DNA of 38,919 bases from Pseudomonas sp. ISL-84 (GTDB lineage Bacteria > Bacillota > Bacilli > Bacillales > Cytobacillaceae). The DNA lies in the NCBI GenBank assembly GCA_018613035.1, contig JAGGRA010000058.1:1-38919 (forward strand). The letters run 5' to 3'. Below are positions 8,001 to 15,632 of this stretch, piece by piece (positions within the stretch are counted from its first letter, which is position 1; each line of letters starts with the position of its first letter). The notes under the pieces were generated by a model that was given only the letters and a program-made list of their open reading frames with translations, did not search any database and was not told where the DNA came from. Position numbers and translations under genes: made by a program.

Positions 8001-8540
8001 TCAGTAATTGTTATATTCATCCCTTATAAGTTGCATGCCATTTTTAGGATCAAGAATGAAGGTTCTTGTCCTATCCGTTATTTTTTTCATTTTGTATTGA
8101 AGCTGTTCAGCGGTATCAATTCTCGATTGAAGCTGTTTTAAGCTAATCCCCAAAACAATGCTGCTGCCATTACTCAAGATTACCCTTGTATGGTTTTTAG
8201 AATAAGAGAATATATCTGAAATATGATGCAGAGCAATCCAAACACAGTCTGCTTCATTTGGAGATTTATGAGGTAGCCAGTACATATCAGGATTCCCATT
8301 AATCCGTACAGGGGGTTTATTAATGCTTCCGAGAATGGTTTTTGTCCCCCTCATCGCTCCCTTTAAATCAGAACAATAATGCAATAGACTTTCATTCATT
8401 AATACGTAAGGTGATTTGTCCACACCAAAGGTTTGGTCGCCTTCCATTACTTTTGAGTATTCTCCACTCGAAGTGAATTCCGGTAAGATGGCCATTGTAT
8501 CCCGTCTTATTACAAACTCTTCCCTAATACTCCCAATCAT
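8001..8540 (-). CDS. comK: Competence transcription factor ComK
   Basis: ComK is the master activator of DNA uptake and competence genes, binding paired A4-N5-T4 boxes in the minor groove. This 179-residue protein shows the family's pattern: 'MAILPE' near residue 16, 'GTKTILGSINKPPVRI' around 65-80, then a 'YWLPHKSPNEADCVWIALHHI' block corresponding to 'FLFPTLSSTRPQCGWISHVHV' in B. subtilis ComK. A strand-rich 'VILSNGSSIVLGIS' region and a basic helix follow at the C-terminus. The B. subtilis protein is 192 residues, so this one is slightly shorter. A GGGAG ribosome binding site lies before the ATG. The gene is alone, with nothing competence-related nearby. Its upstream region carries an Fnr-like palindrome and a second inverted repeat, which is unusual. 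Confidence 0.86.
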   Translation of the reverse strand: MIGSIREEFVIRRDTMAILPEFTSSGEYSKVMEGDQTFGVDKSPYVLMNESLLHYCSDLKGAMRGTKTILGSINKPPVRINGNPDMYWLPHKSPNEADCVWIALHHISDIFSYSKNHTRVILSNGSSIVLGISLKQLQSRIDTAEQLQYKMKKITDRTRTFILDPKNGMQLIRDEYNNY

Positions 8541-8566
8541 TTTTACTTCTCCCTTTTTTAAATTTT

Positions 8567-8582
8567 TGTGACGTATTTCACA
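8567..8582. promoter_or_regulatory. Fnr/CRP-type palindrome in the comK promoter region
   Basis: TGTGACGTATTTCACA matches the Bacillus Fnr consensus TGTGAnnTAnnTCACA at every defined position. Its centre is about 34 bases upstream of the comK start codon. That is too close for a standard class II activator site, so if bound it would more likely repress comK or overlap its core promoter. Confidence 0.6.
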
Positions 8583-8597
8583 TTTTTATAAAAAGCA

Positions 8598-8623
8598 GTA
8601 TACTTACATGGAAAGGTATACTC
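8598..8623. promoter_or_regulatory. AGTATAC inverted repeat upstream of comK
   Basis: AGTATAC (8598-8604) and GTATACT (8617-8623) are perfect 7-bp arms separated by 12 bases, about 58-83 bases upstream of the comK start. The arrangement is typical of a dimeric repressor site. No regulator can be named, and it is not a ComK box. Confidence 0.4.
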
Positions 8624-8634
8624 CTTTCACCGCT

Positions 8635-8671
8635 CTCTCTTGTGTGAGTCCGCCAGGCTTAGGCAAGAGAG
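8635..8671. other. Inverted repeat with CTCTCTTG arms
   Basis: CTCTCTTG (8635-8642) and CAAGAGAG (8664-8671) are perfect arms with a 21-base loop that can itself pair (GCC/GGC). On the plus strand it is followed by a T-rich stretch. No gene on either side clearly uses it as a terminator. It may be a hairpin in an untranslated RNA or an extended regulatory region. Confidence 0.35.
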
Positions 8672-9169
8672 ATTTTCTTTATACCCACACCTCCTTTTTA
8701 AGAAAGCGCTTTAGTTTCCGTTTAAGAGGAAATTATTTTGTCCATAAACTATATGAATTTTTCATGATGAGGCAAATTCTAAGGAGAGCAGGTATGAGGA
8801 GACTAACTAAGAAGTATCCTGCTATAACCACATTAAATTACGACAAATTTCGCAGCTTTCGGGACTATTATACCTATAATTTCTATTAAATGTAAAAATA
8901 TTTTTCTATAGTTTTATGCTATTTTTGGAAAGGAGAAATAGGCTTACCACCCGATTGATTTGTTTCATTGACACCTCTACTGGTATATGTATATAATAAT
9001 TGGTGCTTCTTAGTTAAATGTAGATAGAATTGTCAGTATTCTATTGATTTCTTAGGTAAATGTTTATTTTTTAAATGAGTTAAGTGCCCTATGAAAACTT
9101 TCGAAAAATGTTCACATTTTAAGATGCCTCAGATGCGGAAAACATGGACGATATTCTTTTAACTCCCTT

Positions 9170-9635
9170 TAGCTACCATATCATGGGAAATCTCTGAGAT
9201 ATCGTCGTTATTCCATTCGATTAATTACCATCCTACCTGCATCCTTGAAATTTTTGTCGTTATTCCTCACGATTAACTACCATATCACGGGAATCCCTGA
9301 GATATCGCCGTTATTCCATTCGATTAACTACCATCCTACCTGCATCCTTGTGATTTTCGTCGTTATTCCTCACGATTAACTACCATATCACGGGAATCTC
9401 TGAGATATCATCGTTATTCCATTCGAATTAACTACCATCCTACCTGCATCCTTGTGATTTTTGTCGTTATTCCTCCCGATTAACTACCATATCACGTGAA
9501 ATCCTTGAGATATCGTCGTTATTTCATTCCATTAACTACCATCTTACCTGCATCCCTGGGATTTTCGTCATTATTCCTCCCGATTAACTCCCATACTTTA
9601 AGCATCAAGGAATTATTGTCGTTATTCCTTTAAAT
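9170..9635. repeat. 52-bp tandem array of two alternating monomer types (9 units)
   Basis: Nine monomers of 51-52 bp follow one another, each starting TAACTACCAT or a close variant: 9170, 9222, 9274, 9325, 9377, 9429, 9481, 9533 and 9585. Odd units share ATCACGGGAATC...GAGATATC, even units share CCTACCTGCATCC...GATTTT, and both end in CGTCGTTATTCC. The true period is therefore a dimer of about 104 bp, repeated four times plus a degenerate ninth unit. Odd units contain an inverted repeat, ATATC-tca-GGG-att-CCC-gt-GATAT on the minus strand. It lies in the roughly 1.15 kb gene-free gap between comK and the next gene. There are no spacers, so it is not a CRISPR array. Confidence 0.93.
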
Positions 9636-9659
9636 TAACAACTAAATTTGACAAACCAG

Positions 9660-9691
9660 AAAAGGGTGCCATCAATATTCAGCCCCCTTTT
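9660..9691 (-). terminator. Probable terminator of the 9694 gene
   Basis: AAAAGGG (9660-9666) pairs with CCCTTTT (9685-9691) directly after the stop codon. The loop is long (18 bases) and the T tail on the minus strand is short, so this is a modest terminator. Confidence 0.5.
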
Positions 9692-9693
9692 TC

Positions 9694-10908
9694 CTATTGG
9701 TTCGATTTCATTTCAAGATAATCCACCAGCTCATGATAGTCAGCTGCCAAAAATATAGCCATGTTTTGATCGAAAATCATAAATATGGGGCTTGGCATGT
9801 CAAAGCTACCCTTCATTTTCGTCGGCTTACGGATGTTAACTTTACCGACGCCAGGTAATTCTTTCAGGTTCAACTTTCTCATTTCTTCTTCATTTCCAAC
9901 CGCCAATATAGCGTATTTCTCGGGCTCTTCAGCTCTCCACTGAGCTTCATGAAATAGCGGATCTGCCTCCTTGGAAATCCTAAAAGATGTCATCCTGGTT
10001 TGCATAGGATCCTTTTGGTCAAAAAAGGTTACAGAAGCGTGGACTTCCTGGCCTACTTTCGGAATGGAGAAAGTGTGAACAGCATATGGATCCCAATAAA
10101 AAGTACCGTCCCCTACTGTTACCAAACTTTTTTTATAGTCAATGGCGGTTATCGTACCGCTAAGGCCTCTATGCTCGCCAAAGTTATCTGGCAATAGGTA
10201 ATCAATTACTTCTCCCCAGCTCTGGGATTGATACTCCAAGTCTCGATTATTAAACAAATAGAAGGCAGGAGTTGCCTGAATGTTTAACTCCGGAAATTGT
10301 TCCTGTATTCCATACAAATCCGTTGATCCTCTCATTTTTGAAATTTGCCTGCATGCGGGTTCAGGCATTTTCAATATACCCATCATTGGTTCGGGAACAA
10401 CAGCCAGCAGCGAATAGCTTCCATCCTTGTCAGACAGGAGTTTTTCATAGTTAAAACTCTGGGAAACTCCAATTAGAAATATATACTCCTCTTCCCATTT
10501 AACTCTTACAATCATTACATGCTTTCCAGGGCGCTCCGGCAAAGGAATAGGCTCAAACTTTACGGTTTTAAATTGAACTTCCTCCTTACCGTTCCTATAC
10601 CCTAGTTCTACACTTACTGGCTTTTGTTTAGTAATCATTTCAAGGCCTGCTTCAGGATTTACCTGAAAGGGAGCCATATCCTGAATTAAGTCATACGGAT
10701 CCCTATCACCTGCTACTACTGTATTTCCTTTTTCCTCCCACCGGTAGTTTCCGATGTTATAAGGGACTTCTTCCCCCATATTATGGAATACCATCATAGG
10801 CGGCTCTGGCTTAACCGATTCTCTTTTCACTTTAACCTGGTCCATCACAAAGAGAATAATAAAAAGAATGCCAATTCCAATAAGAGTATTTTTCCAGTTC
10901 CTTTTCAT
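9694..10908 (-). CDS. Membrane-anchored extracytoplasmic protein of unknown function
   Basis: The 404-residue protein starts with a short basic stretch and one hydrophobic segment (about residues 8-22), so the rest should face outside the cell. I do not recognise the family. Two segments have the same pattern: 'TPAFYLFNNRDLEYQSQSW...VIDYLL' (about 213-239) and 'SPIFMIFDQNMAIFLAADY...LVDYLE' (about 373-399). This strand-proline/turn-strand-helix layout looks like the C-terminal half of a thioredoxin fold, but there is no CxxC pair; the only cysteine seen is near 186. Between them lies a beta-rich region (about 248-310) with 'GTITAIDYKKSLVTVGDGTFYW'. A GAGGAG ribosome binding site precedes the ATG. 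It is divergent from the 11091 gene. Confidence 0.75.
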   Translation of the reverse strand: MKRNWKNTLIGIGILFIILFVMDQVKVKRESVKPEPPMMVFHNMGEEVPYNIGNYRWEEKGNTVVAGDRDPYDLIQDMAPFQVNPEAGLEMITKQKPVSVELGYRNGKEEVQFKTVKFEPIPLPERPGKHVMIVRVKWEEEYIFLIGVSQSFNYEKLLSDKDGSYSLLAVVPEPMMGILKMPEPACRQISKMRGSTDLYGIQEQFPELNIQATPAFYLFNNRDLEYQSQSWGEVIDYLLPDNFGEHRGLSGTITAIDYKKSLVTVGDGTFYWDPYAVHTFSIPKVGQEVHASVTFFDQKDPMQTRMTSFRISKEADPLFHEAQWRAEEPEKYAILAVGNEEEMRKLNLKELPGVGKVNIRKPTKMKGSFDMPSPIFMIFDQNMAIFLAADYHELVDYLEMKSNQ

Positions 10909-11090
10909 TGCATATCTCCTCAGTCATCTAATAGTTTACTTCCTCAAAGGGAAAGCGGCTTGTTTTTTCAGTACATTATTAATAATTTCTTTCTTCAGCG
11001 GGATTCCCTGTAAAAATGTAATCTATTCGGACACATCCTTAAACTAAGGCATATAGATATTATCATTCTATGATTAAACGGAGGCATTTC

Positions 11091-11612
11091 ATGAAAAATC
11101 GTAAACGTCTGCTGTTGTCATTTGTTGTAATTTGTGTTTTAGCCCTTTTTTATATAAGCTATATGACCTTTAGAAGCGGACATTTTACACAATGGAGCCA
11201 CACCGAGGTCAGCAGAGAGATGTTTGAGGAACATCAGGCTGTTTATTTGGGATATGACTTTAGCTGGGAAGGAATTGGCACTCCGATTCTTCAAAGTATT
11301 TCATTGTACAAAGAAGATGGAACTCTGTTAACTGAGGACGATGGGCAGATTTCGATTGAAGCTTTTATTGAAAGAACGGATAAATATAATAAAACGGGAG
11401 CAATCCCCGAGGATCGTGCCATTCAAGAAGGATTCACAGAAGATTACTACCCTGTAGCAGGGTATCCTGTTAAGGAAGACTTGAGAGTTATTTTCCGAGT
11501 GGAGCTGCTGGATATAAAATTCGAGGGTGATATAGGAGAATTAATAATAAAATATAAGGTTTTTGGGTTAAGTCAGCAGCAATCTGTTGATTTTCCAAAC
11601 ATTATTTTTTGA
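11091..11612 (+). CDS. Small membrane-anchored hypothetical protein
   Basis: The 173-residue protein begins 'MKNRKRLLLSFVVICVLALFYISYM', a basic N-terminus and a single membrane anchor without a lipobox, followed by an acidic extracytoplasmic domain. An in-frame ATG exists at 11070, but the GGAGG at about 11080 is seven bases before the ATG at 11091, so the latter is the likely start. The domain is strand-rich ('HQAVYLGYDFSWEGIGTP', 'LRVIFRVELLDIKFEGDIGELIIKYKVFG'). I do not recognise a family. It is convergent with the sigma factor gene and shares a bidirectional terminator with it. Confidence 0.72.
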   Translation: MKNRKRLLLSFVVICVLALFYISYMTFRSGHFTQWSHTEVSREMFEEHQAVYLGYDFSWEGIGTPILQSISLYKEDGTLLTEDDGQISIEAFIERTDKYNKTGAIPEDRAIQEGFTEDYYPVAGYPVKEDLRVIFRVELLDIKFEGDIGELIIKYKVFGLSQQQSVDFPNIIF

Positions 11613-11711
11613 TTTTCTTGCTTTAAAATGATTTATCATCGCTCTATCCAATTTTCAATTCAGGCAATCTGTCAGAAACTTTTTAATAATATTAGCAACT
11701 GTTCCAGTGAA

Positions 11712-11745
11712 ATATAAAAACAGCTCCCTTTCAGAAGCTGTTTTT
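11712..11745. terminator. Bidirectional terminator, sigma-factor operon and 11091 gene
   Basis: AAAAACAGCT (11716-11725) and AGCTGTTTTT (11736-11745) are perfect arms with a 10-base loop. The minus-strand T run continues as TTTTTATATTT. It sits three bases beyond the sigma-factor stop codon and can also serve the convergent gene. Confidence 0.85.
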
Positions 11746-11748
11746 AAA

Positions 11749-12276
11749 TCAGGCAGAATATCGATCTTTGAGCATTTCTCTCAGCTGCTTCCTGACACGG
11801 TACAATTTTGTTTTAACTGTATTGGGGTTAAGATGAAGGATGTCCGCTATTTCTCTTTCCTTTAACCCATATCTTATTTTGAGCAGGAACACTCTTTTCT
11901 GTTCAGGTGAGAGGGAATCGACATATGTGTATATCTGTTCCTGCAGTATGTTTACCTCTGCTTCCTGACCGGCATCCAGATGAGTTCTTTCCAGACATTT
12001 TTCCAAATCGGTGCAGACTGCTATTCTCTCATTTGTCCTTCTTTCTTTTCGGACAAAATCAATCGCTGTTCTGGTAGCAATCGCCGATAGCCATGCACCT
12101 AATTTTTCCTGATCCTCAACGGTATCTATTTTTTTATATGCTTTAATGAGTGTTTCCTGGACAACATCCTGTGCAAGATAGTGATCACGTGTAATGCAGT
12201 AAGCAACGTGAAAAAGCCGATTATTATACAGATTACAAATTTCTCTCATATCAACTGAATGTTTACTCACTCTCAT
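11749..12276 (-). CDS. ECF-type RNA polymerase sigma factor
   Basis: The 175-residue protein has sigma region 2 (about 12-75), including the core-binding and -10 recognition block 'AQDVVQETLIKAYKKI' and 'LGAWLSAIATRTAIDFVRKERR'. It also has sigma region 4 (about 118-168), with the helix-turn-helix 'KEREIADILHLNPNTVKTKLYRVRKQLREML' region. It lacks regions 1 and 3, as expected for ECF factors. It is the last gene of an operon with a YtrA-type repressor, ABC ATPase and permease, 27 bases after the permease. No anti-sigma gene follows: a terminator lies immediately downstream. The ATG abuts its GAGGGGG, and a GTG two codons later has better spacing. The response is likely to cell-envelope stress, an inference from the operon. 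Confidence 0.9.
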   Translation of the reverse strand: MRVSKHSVDMREICNLYNNRLFHVAYCITRDHYLAQDVVQETLIKAYKKIDTVEDQEKLGAWLSAIATRTAIDFVRKERRTNERIAVCTDLEKCLERTHLDAGQEAEVNILQEQIYTYVDSLSPEQKRVFLLKIRYGLKEREIADILHLNPNTVKTKLYRVRKQLREMLKDRYSA

Positions 12277-12303
12277 CCCCCTCTCTTTCCAGCTATATAG
12301 CTT

Positions 12304-14262
12304 CTATTCAAAATGTTTTTTTATGAAGCCTGGCACGTTTTTTCCATTGAAGTTTTTAATATCAATGGCTCTTTGCTCTTCAAAATAGAATGCAATTAAA
12401 TATTCTCCATCAACAAAACCTCTTGCGCTCTTAAGGCTGCTCTCAATTTGTTCTTCATTAGTGATTTTCATTGCCTGGTTGCTTTGTTTCATATCTTCAA
12501 ATATATCCTCGTATGAAAAACCTCTTGCATGATTAATATTAAGATCCTCTGCTTTCATAACAAGGGCATATGAAACATCGTTACTAGTTACCCTGGCTTC
12601 ATCAAGGAGTGACTTTTCCTTCAGCCATTTTTCAAACTTATTATAGGAAGGATTCCATTGCATGTAGGCTTTCTTGCTGTTGCTATAATAAATTTCGATA
12701 TAGGCATACGGCTCGACATCATTCATGCTCTCTTCATAGGCTGCTGAATCCACTTCTTCTGTCAAAATCTCAACTGCTTCTTTTAGATCATCAGGATTTG
12801 TAATTATAGCCCGCTTATTTACAGGACCTGAAGGAGTGATGGTAATTTTGGTAGTTTCATCAGCTGCAACTTTGTAGATCTCGTTTGTTGCTTTTTTATA
12901 TTCATCCGATTCAAAGATAAGCTTATAGAAGGGCCTGTATTTCGTTTTATCTATTTTGTAGTTTCGAACAAGTTTTTCGCCATTTTTCAGCTCATATACA
13001 ATAAAGGCAGTATCCCGGTGATTGGCCTGCATGTGATCAATGCTTTTATTTTCAACAATCTCTTGATGAAGCCTTCTGACCAGATCAATATTTTCAAATT
13101 CTTCTAGATATAAAGGCTCATCCCGATCAATGTCACTATAAAGATAATAACTTTCGCTAATATGGACCCGATTTATCTCGCGGGCTGAAGGTATGTTTTT
13201 CTCATATTGGGTAAAGTCAAATTGAAATAGCATGAACAATACTGCGATTACGGCTGTATAAATGATTAGTCCTCTAACATGGATAGTCACACGCCAGGAT
13301 TTTTGCAAAACCATTTCTGCTATTGCATATCCGATTAGTGCTCCGAACACATAGCCTGCAATTAGCCATCCCACGCCGTTCCTCATCTCGCCAAAGTACA
13401 TCCCGCCAAGAAGCATGGTACAAAATGTTGTTCCGTATTTAAAAATTGGTTTAGTAATTGGAAATACAAGAGCTTGAGAAACAGCCTCCAGCTTTCTCTT
13501 TTTGTAAATCCATTGGCTCAGCCAATACAACGAAAGTATAAGTATGAGATAAACCACAATCTCGCTTGTCCCGGGAGCACGGTAATTGATTTGAACCAAT
13601 GAAGTCAAAGGAGAAAACTTTTCAACCTTACTTTCCATATAGTATTGATTAGGATATCCATATAAATAAAATGGCAAATTAAAAGCCAGAAGAATGATTA
13701 GCCCAGCTGGCAGCAGCAGGACAATATAGGATAATGCCCCCTGTACCGCAGATAAACCTGTAACCATTCCTACAAAAACACCGGCCAAGTAGATTAAGAT
13801 ATTGTACATAAGGGTGATGCCCAGCCATTTAAAAATTTCGCCAATTTCATAAAATTCATTCAAGAAGAGCGGCTGATAAAGAATCAAAACGATAATGGCG
13901 ATAAGCAGAACCGGCAAGATTAAAAGAAGAAGTCCAGTAATGGCATATTGATGAAAGATGGCTTCTCTTCTAATCGGCAGGCTATGGATTAAATCACTAT
14001 ACGGTTTCATCTGCAGAAACCGAAATAAAAAGACTACCATTAGCACTGGTATGCTAATGGTTAAAATGATCTGAATCTGAAAATTATATTGAAACAGATT
14101 ATCAATATCTACGAATTTACGCTGTTCCTCTGAGGTGGTCATCAAAATCTCAAGTGGAATGCTAAAAAACAGCCCTAAAAAATAAATAATCGAAACCCAG
14201 CCAACACTCCTTATGATGGTTTTCCAAATTTCTTTATTAACCAAGGATATTTTGGACAGCAT
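12304..14262 (-). CDS. Large ABC transporter permease with extracytoplasmic C-terminal domain
   Basis: This is the membrane partner of the ATPase encoded upstream. From the chosen ATG it has about 652 residues. The first half carries roughly ten hydrophobic segments, for example 'IIYFLGLFFSIPLEIL' and 'LLLLILPVLLIAIIVLILY'. A final segment 'GLIIYTAVIAVLFMLF' is followed by about 260 polar residues that should lie outside the membrane. This layout resembles Bacillus permeases of the YtrC/YtrD neighbourhood and those carrying a DUF6449-type C-terminal domain; that assignment is from memory. An upstream in-frame start at 14382 would lie far inside the ATPase gene, whereas ATG 14260-14262 has GGGGG nine bases upstream and a short overlap with the ATPase end. 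The outer domain could sense an envelope-active compound. Confidence 0.85.
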   Translation of the reverse strand: MLSKISLVNKEIWKTIIRSVGWVSIIYFLGLFFSIPLEILMTTSEEQRKFVDIDNLFQYNFQIQIILTISIPVLMVVFLFRFLQMKPYSDLIHSLPIRREAIFHQYAITGLLLLILPVLLIAIIVLILYQPLFLNEFYEIGEIFKWLGITLMYNILIYLAGVFVGMVTGLSAVQGALSYIVLLLPAGLIILLAFNLPFYLYGYPNQYYMESKVEKFSPLTSLVQINYRAPGTSEIVVYLILILSLYWLSQWIYKKRKLEAVSQALVFPITKPIFKYGTTFCTMLLGGMYFGEMRNGVGWLIAGYVFGALIGYAIAEMVLQKSWRVTIHVRGLIIYTAVIAVLFMLFQFDFTQYEKNIPSAREINRVHISESYYLYSDIDRDEPLYLEEFENIDLVRRLHQEIVENKSIDHMQANHRDTAFIVYELKNGEKLVRNYKIDKTKYRPFYKLIFESDEYKKATNEIYKVAADETTKITITPSGPVNKRAIITNPDDLKEAVEILTEEVDSAAYEESMNDVEPYAYIEIYYSNSKKAYMQWNPSYNKFEKWLKEKSLLDEARVTSNDVSYALVMKAEDLNINHARGFSYEDIFEDMKQSNQAMKITNEEQIESSLKSARGFVDGEYLIAFYFEEQRAIDIKNFNGKNVPGFIKKHFE

Positions 14263-15133
14263 ATCCAACATCCCCCATTTCATAAATAAAAATTTCTTCA
14301 AGCGTAAGGGGAAGCAGATCAAAAATGACAGGTTTGAATTGTTCAACATAGGCTGAGATTTCCTCAGCATCTCCCTTGACAATACAAATCATGATACTGC
14401 CTCTTTTTTCTTTATGCAGCAGTTTCATAGAATCAAAGATGGCAGGTACCGGTCCTTTAAAAGCTACCTGAATTTTATGGGTCTCTGATTTGATATCATC
14501 CAAGTCTTTTTCAAGAATGATCCGCCCCTTATGCATAATGCCTATATAATCACATAAGTCTTCCACTTCCCGTAAATTATGAGATGAAATCAAAATAGTC
14601 ATTTCCCTATCTGCAACCTCATTAATTAGAAGGCTTTTAACTTTTTTTCGCATAACAGGATCCAGGCCATCCATTGGTTCATCAAGAATCAGGACTTCCG
14701 GTCTCGCTGACAAAGCAAGGATGAATGCAGCCTGCCTCTGGATTCCTTTTGAAAATCTATGAATCTTTTTATGTACATCCATTTCAAATATGGCAGCCAG
14801 CTCGCCGAATCGAACTTCATCCCATCCGCTATAAATGCTCTTATAAAACTGTGCCATGTGCTTGACCGTATATTGTGGAAGAAAAAAGGGATTATCCTGA
14901 ATAAAGAAGATCTTATCCTTAATGGCCTTGTTTTCAAAAACTGGCTCGCCATCTATCGTCACTGATCCTTCGTCCTGTACATAAATGCCTGACAATAGTT
15001 TCAAGAGTGTTGTTTTCCCGGCTCCATTAGAACCTAGCAATCCATATATAGAGCCTTTGTTCACATGAATGCTAACCTTTTCAACAGCTTCCAGTTCCTC
15101 AAAAGATTTCCCGACGTTACTGATTTTGATCAC
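14237..15133 (-). CDS. ABC transporter ATP-binding protein, YtrB-like
   Basis: The roughly 298-residue nucleotide-binding subunit carries Walker A 'GSNGAGKTT' near residue 35, Q-loop 'FFIQDNPF', signature 'RFSKGIQRQ' (a degenerate LSGGQ), Walker B 'VLILDEPMDGLDP' and the H-loop 'ISSHN'. About 75 residues follow the core and end in a regulatory-type tail. It should power the permease encoded next. The GTG at 15131-15133 lies eight bases after GGAGG and is preferred over a TTG two codons upstream, which almost touches the ribosome binding site. It overlaps the repressor gene by 17 bases and the permease by about 26, so all are translationally coupled. The degenerate signature is seen in YtrB-type exporters, so the domain is probably active. 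Confidence 0.91.
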   Translation of the reverse strand: MIKISNVGKSFEELEAVEKVSIHVNKGSIYGLLGSNGAGKTTLLKLLSGIYVQDEGSVTIDGEPVFENKAIKDKIFFIQDNPFFLPQYTVKHMAQFYKSIYSGWDEVRFGELAAIFEMDVHKKIHRFSKGIQRQAAFILALSARPEVLILDEPMDGLDPVMRKKVKSLLINEVADREMTILISSHNLREVEDLCDYIGIMHKGRIILEKDLDDIKSETHKIQVAFKGPVPAIFDSMKLLHKEKRGSIMICIVKGDAEEISAYVEQFKPVIFDLLPLTLEEIFIYEMGDVGYAVQNILG

Positions 15134-15515
15134 TTTCAATCCCTCCCCCTACTGTTGCTTCTATCTCTTTAATCATCTTGAATATTTCATCGGCTGAGAT
15201 ACCGAGGTATAATGCCTCAGAAAGGAGCTTCGAAAGCTCACTTTTTACCTTAACGATTTTTTCACTGTTTTGCTTGGGAGTTGCGGGACTGACAAAGCTT
15301 CCTTTTCCTTTAATTGAATAGATATAGCTTTGGGATTCCAGCTCCCTGTATGCCTTTTGAATGGTATTAGGATTGATCGTCAACTGCTGGGCCAGCGTTC
15401 TTACGGAAGGCAGCTGTTCATCAGCCTTTAAAACCTCTGTTATGATCAGCTCTTTTAACCGTTCAACCAATTGTTCATATATGGGCTTACGGCTCCTTAC
15501 GTCCAATTCAAACAT
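15117..15515 (-). CDS. GntR-family repressor, YtrA subfamily
   Basis: The 132-residue protein has an N-terminal winged helix (about 8-75) containing 'RKPIYEQLVERLKELI', 'ADEQLPSVRTLAQQLTINPNTIQKAYRELE' and the wing 'KGKGSFV'. A short helical dimerisation tail follows in place of a large effector domain, the hallmark of the YtrA subfamily. In B. subtilis YtrA represses the ytr ABC operon and is relieved by some cell-wall antibiotics. Here it is the first gene of an ABC transporter and sigma-factor operon. A site matching the YtrA operator with a single mismatch lies 23 bases upstream of its start, so autorepression of the whole operon is likely. The symbol is left empty because the operon content differs from B. 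subtilis ytrABCDEF. Confidence 0.9.
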   Translation of the reverse strand: MFELDVRSRKPIYEQLVERLKELIITEVLKADEQLPSVRTLAQQLTINPNTIQKAYRELESQSYIYSIKGKGSFVSPATPKQNSEKIVKVKSELSKLLSEALYLGISADEIFKMIKEIEATVGGGIESDQNQ

Positions 15516-15537
15516 GCTAACCCTCCCACCTGTATAT

Positions 15538-15562
15538 AGTGTACTATGACTCGTAATACAGT
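15538..15562. promoter_or_regulatory. YtrA-type operator
   Basis: AGTGTA (15538-15543), 13 bases, TACAGT (15557-15562). The published B. subtilis YtrA operator is AGTGTA-N13-TACACT, so 11 of the 12 defined bases and the spacing agree. It lies directly upstream of the repressor gene. Confidence 0.75.
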
Positions 15563-15632
15563 TAATACAGTTAGATTATATTACAAGTATCTGGAAAAGG
15601 GAATAGGGTTTTAGAATTTTTTTTAATAGCCT

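Noticed and set aside
8541..8600. ComK boxes (A4-N5-T4) for autoactivation of comK
   Set aside because: Only scattered A and T runs occur; no pair of boxes with proper order and spacing was found by eye.
8608..8889. 93-codon plus-strand frame upstream of comK
   Set aside because: No ribosome binding site before its ATG, an odd composition rich in F, R and Y, and it runs over two inverted repeats. It is not credible as a gene.
9170..9635. CRISPR array
   Set aside because: The units are contiguous with no unique spacers and there are no cas genes. It is a tandem repeat.
14262..14382. Longer N-terminus for the ABC permease
   Set aside because: The extra 40 codons lie inside the ATPase gene in another frame, without a ribosome binding site, and read as non-membrane, non-conserved sequence.
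14689..14952. Overlapping minus-strand frame inside the ABC ATPase gene
   Set aside because: It is a shadow of the ATPase coding region, with no start signal of its own.
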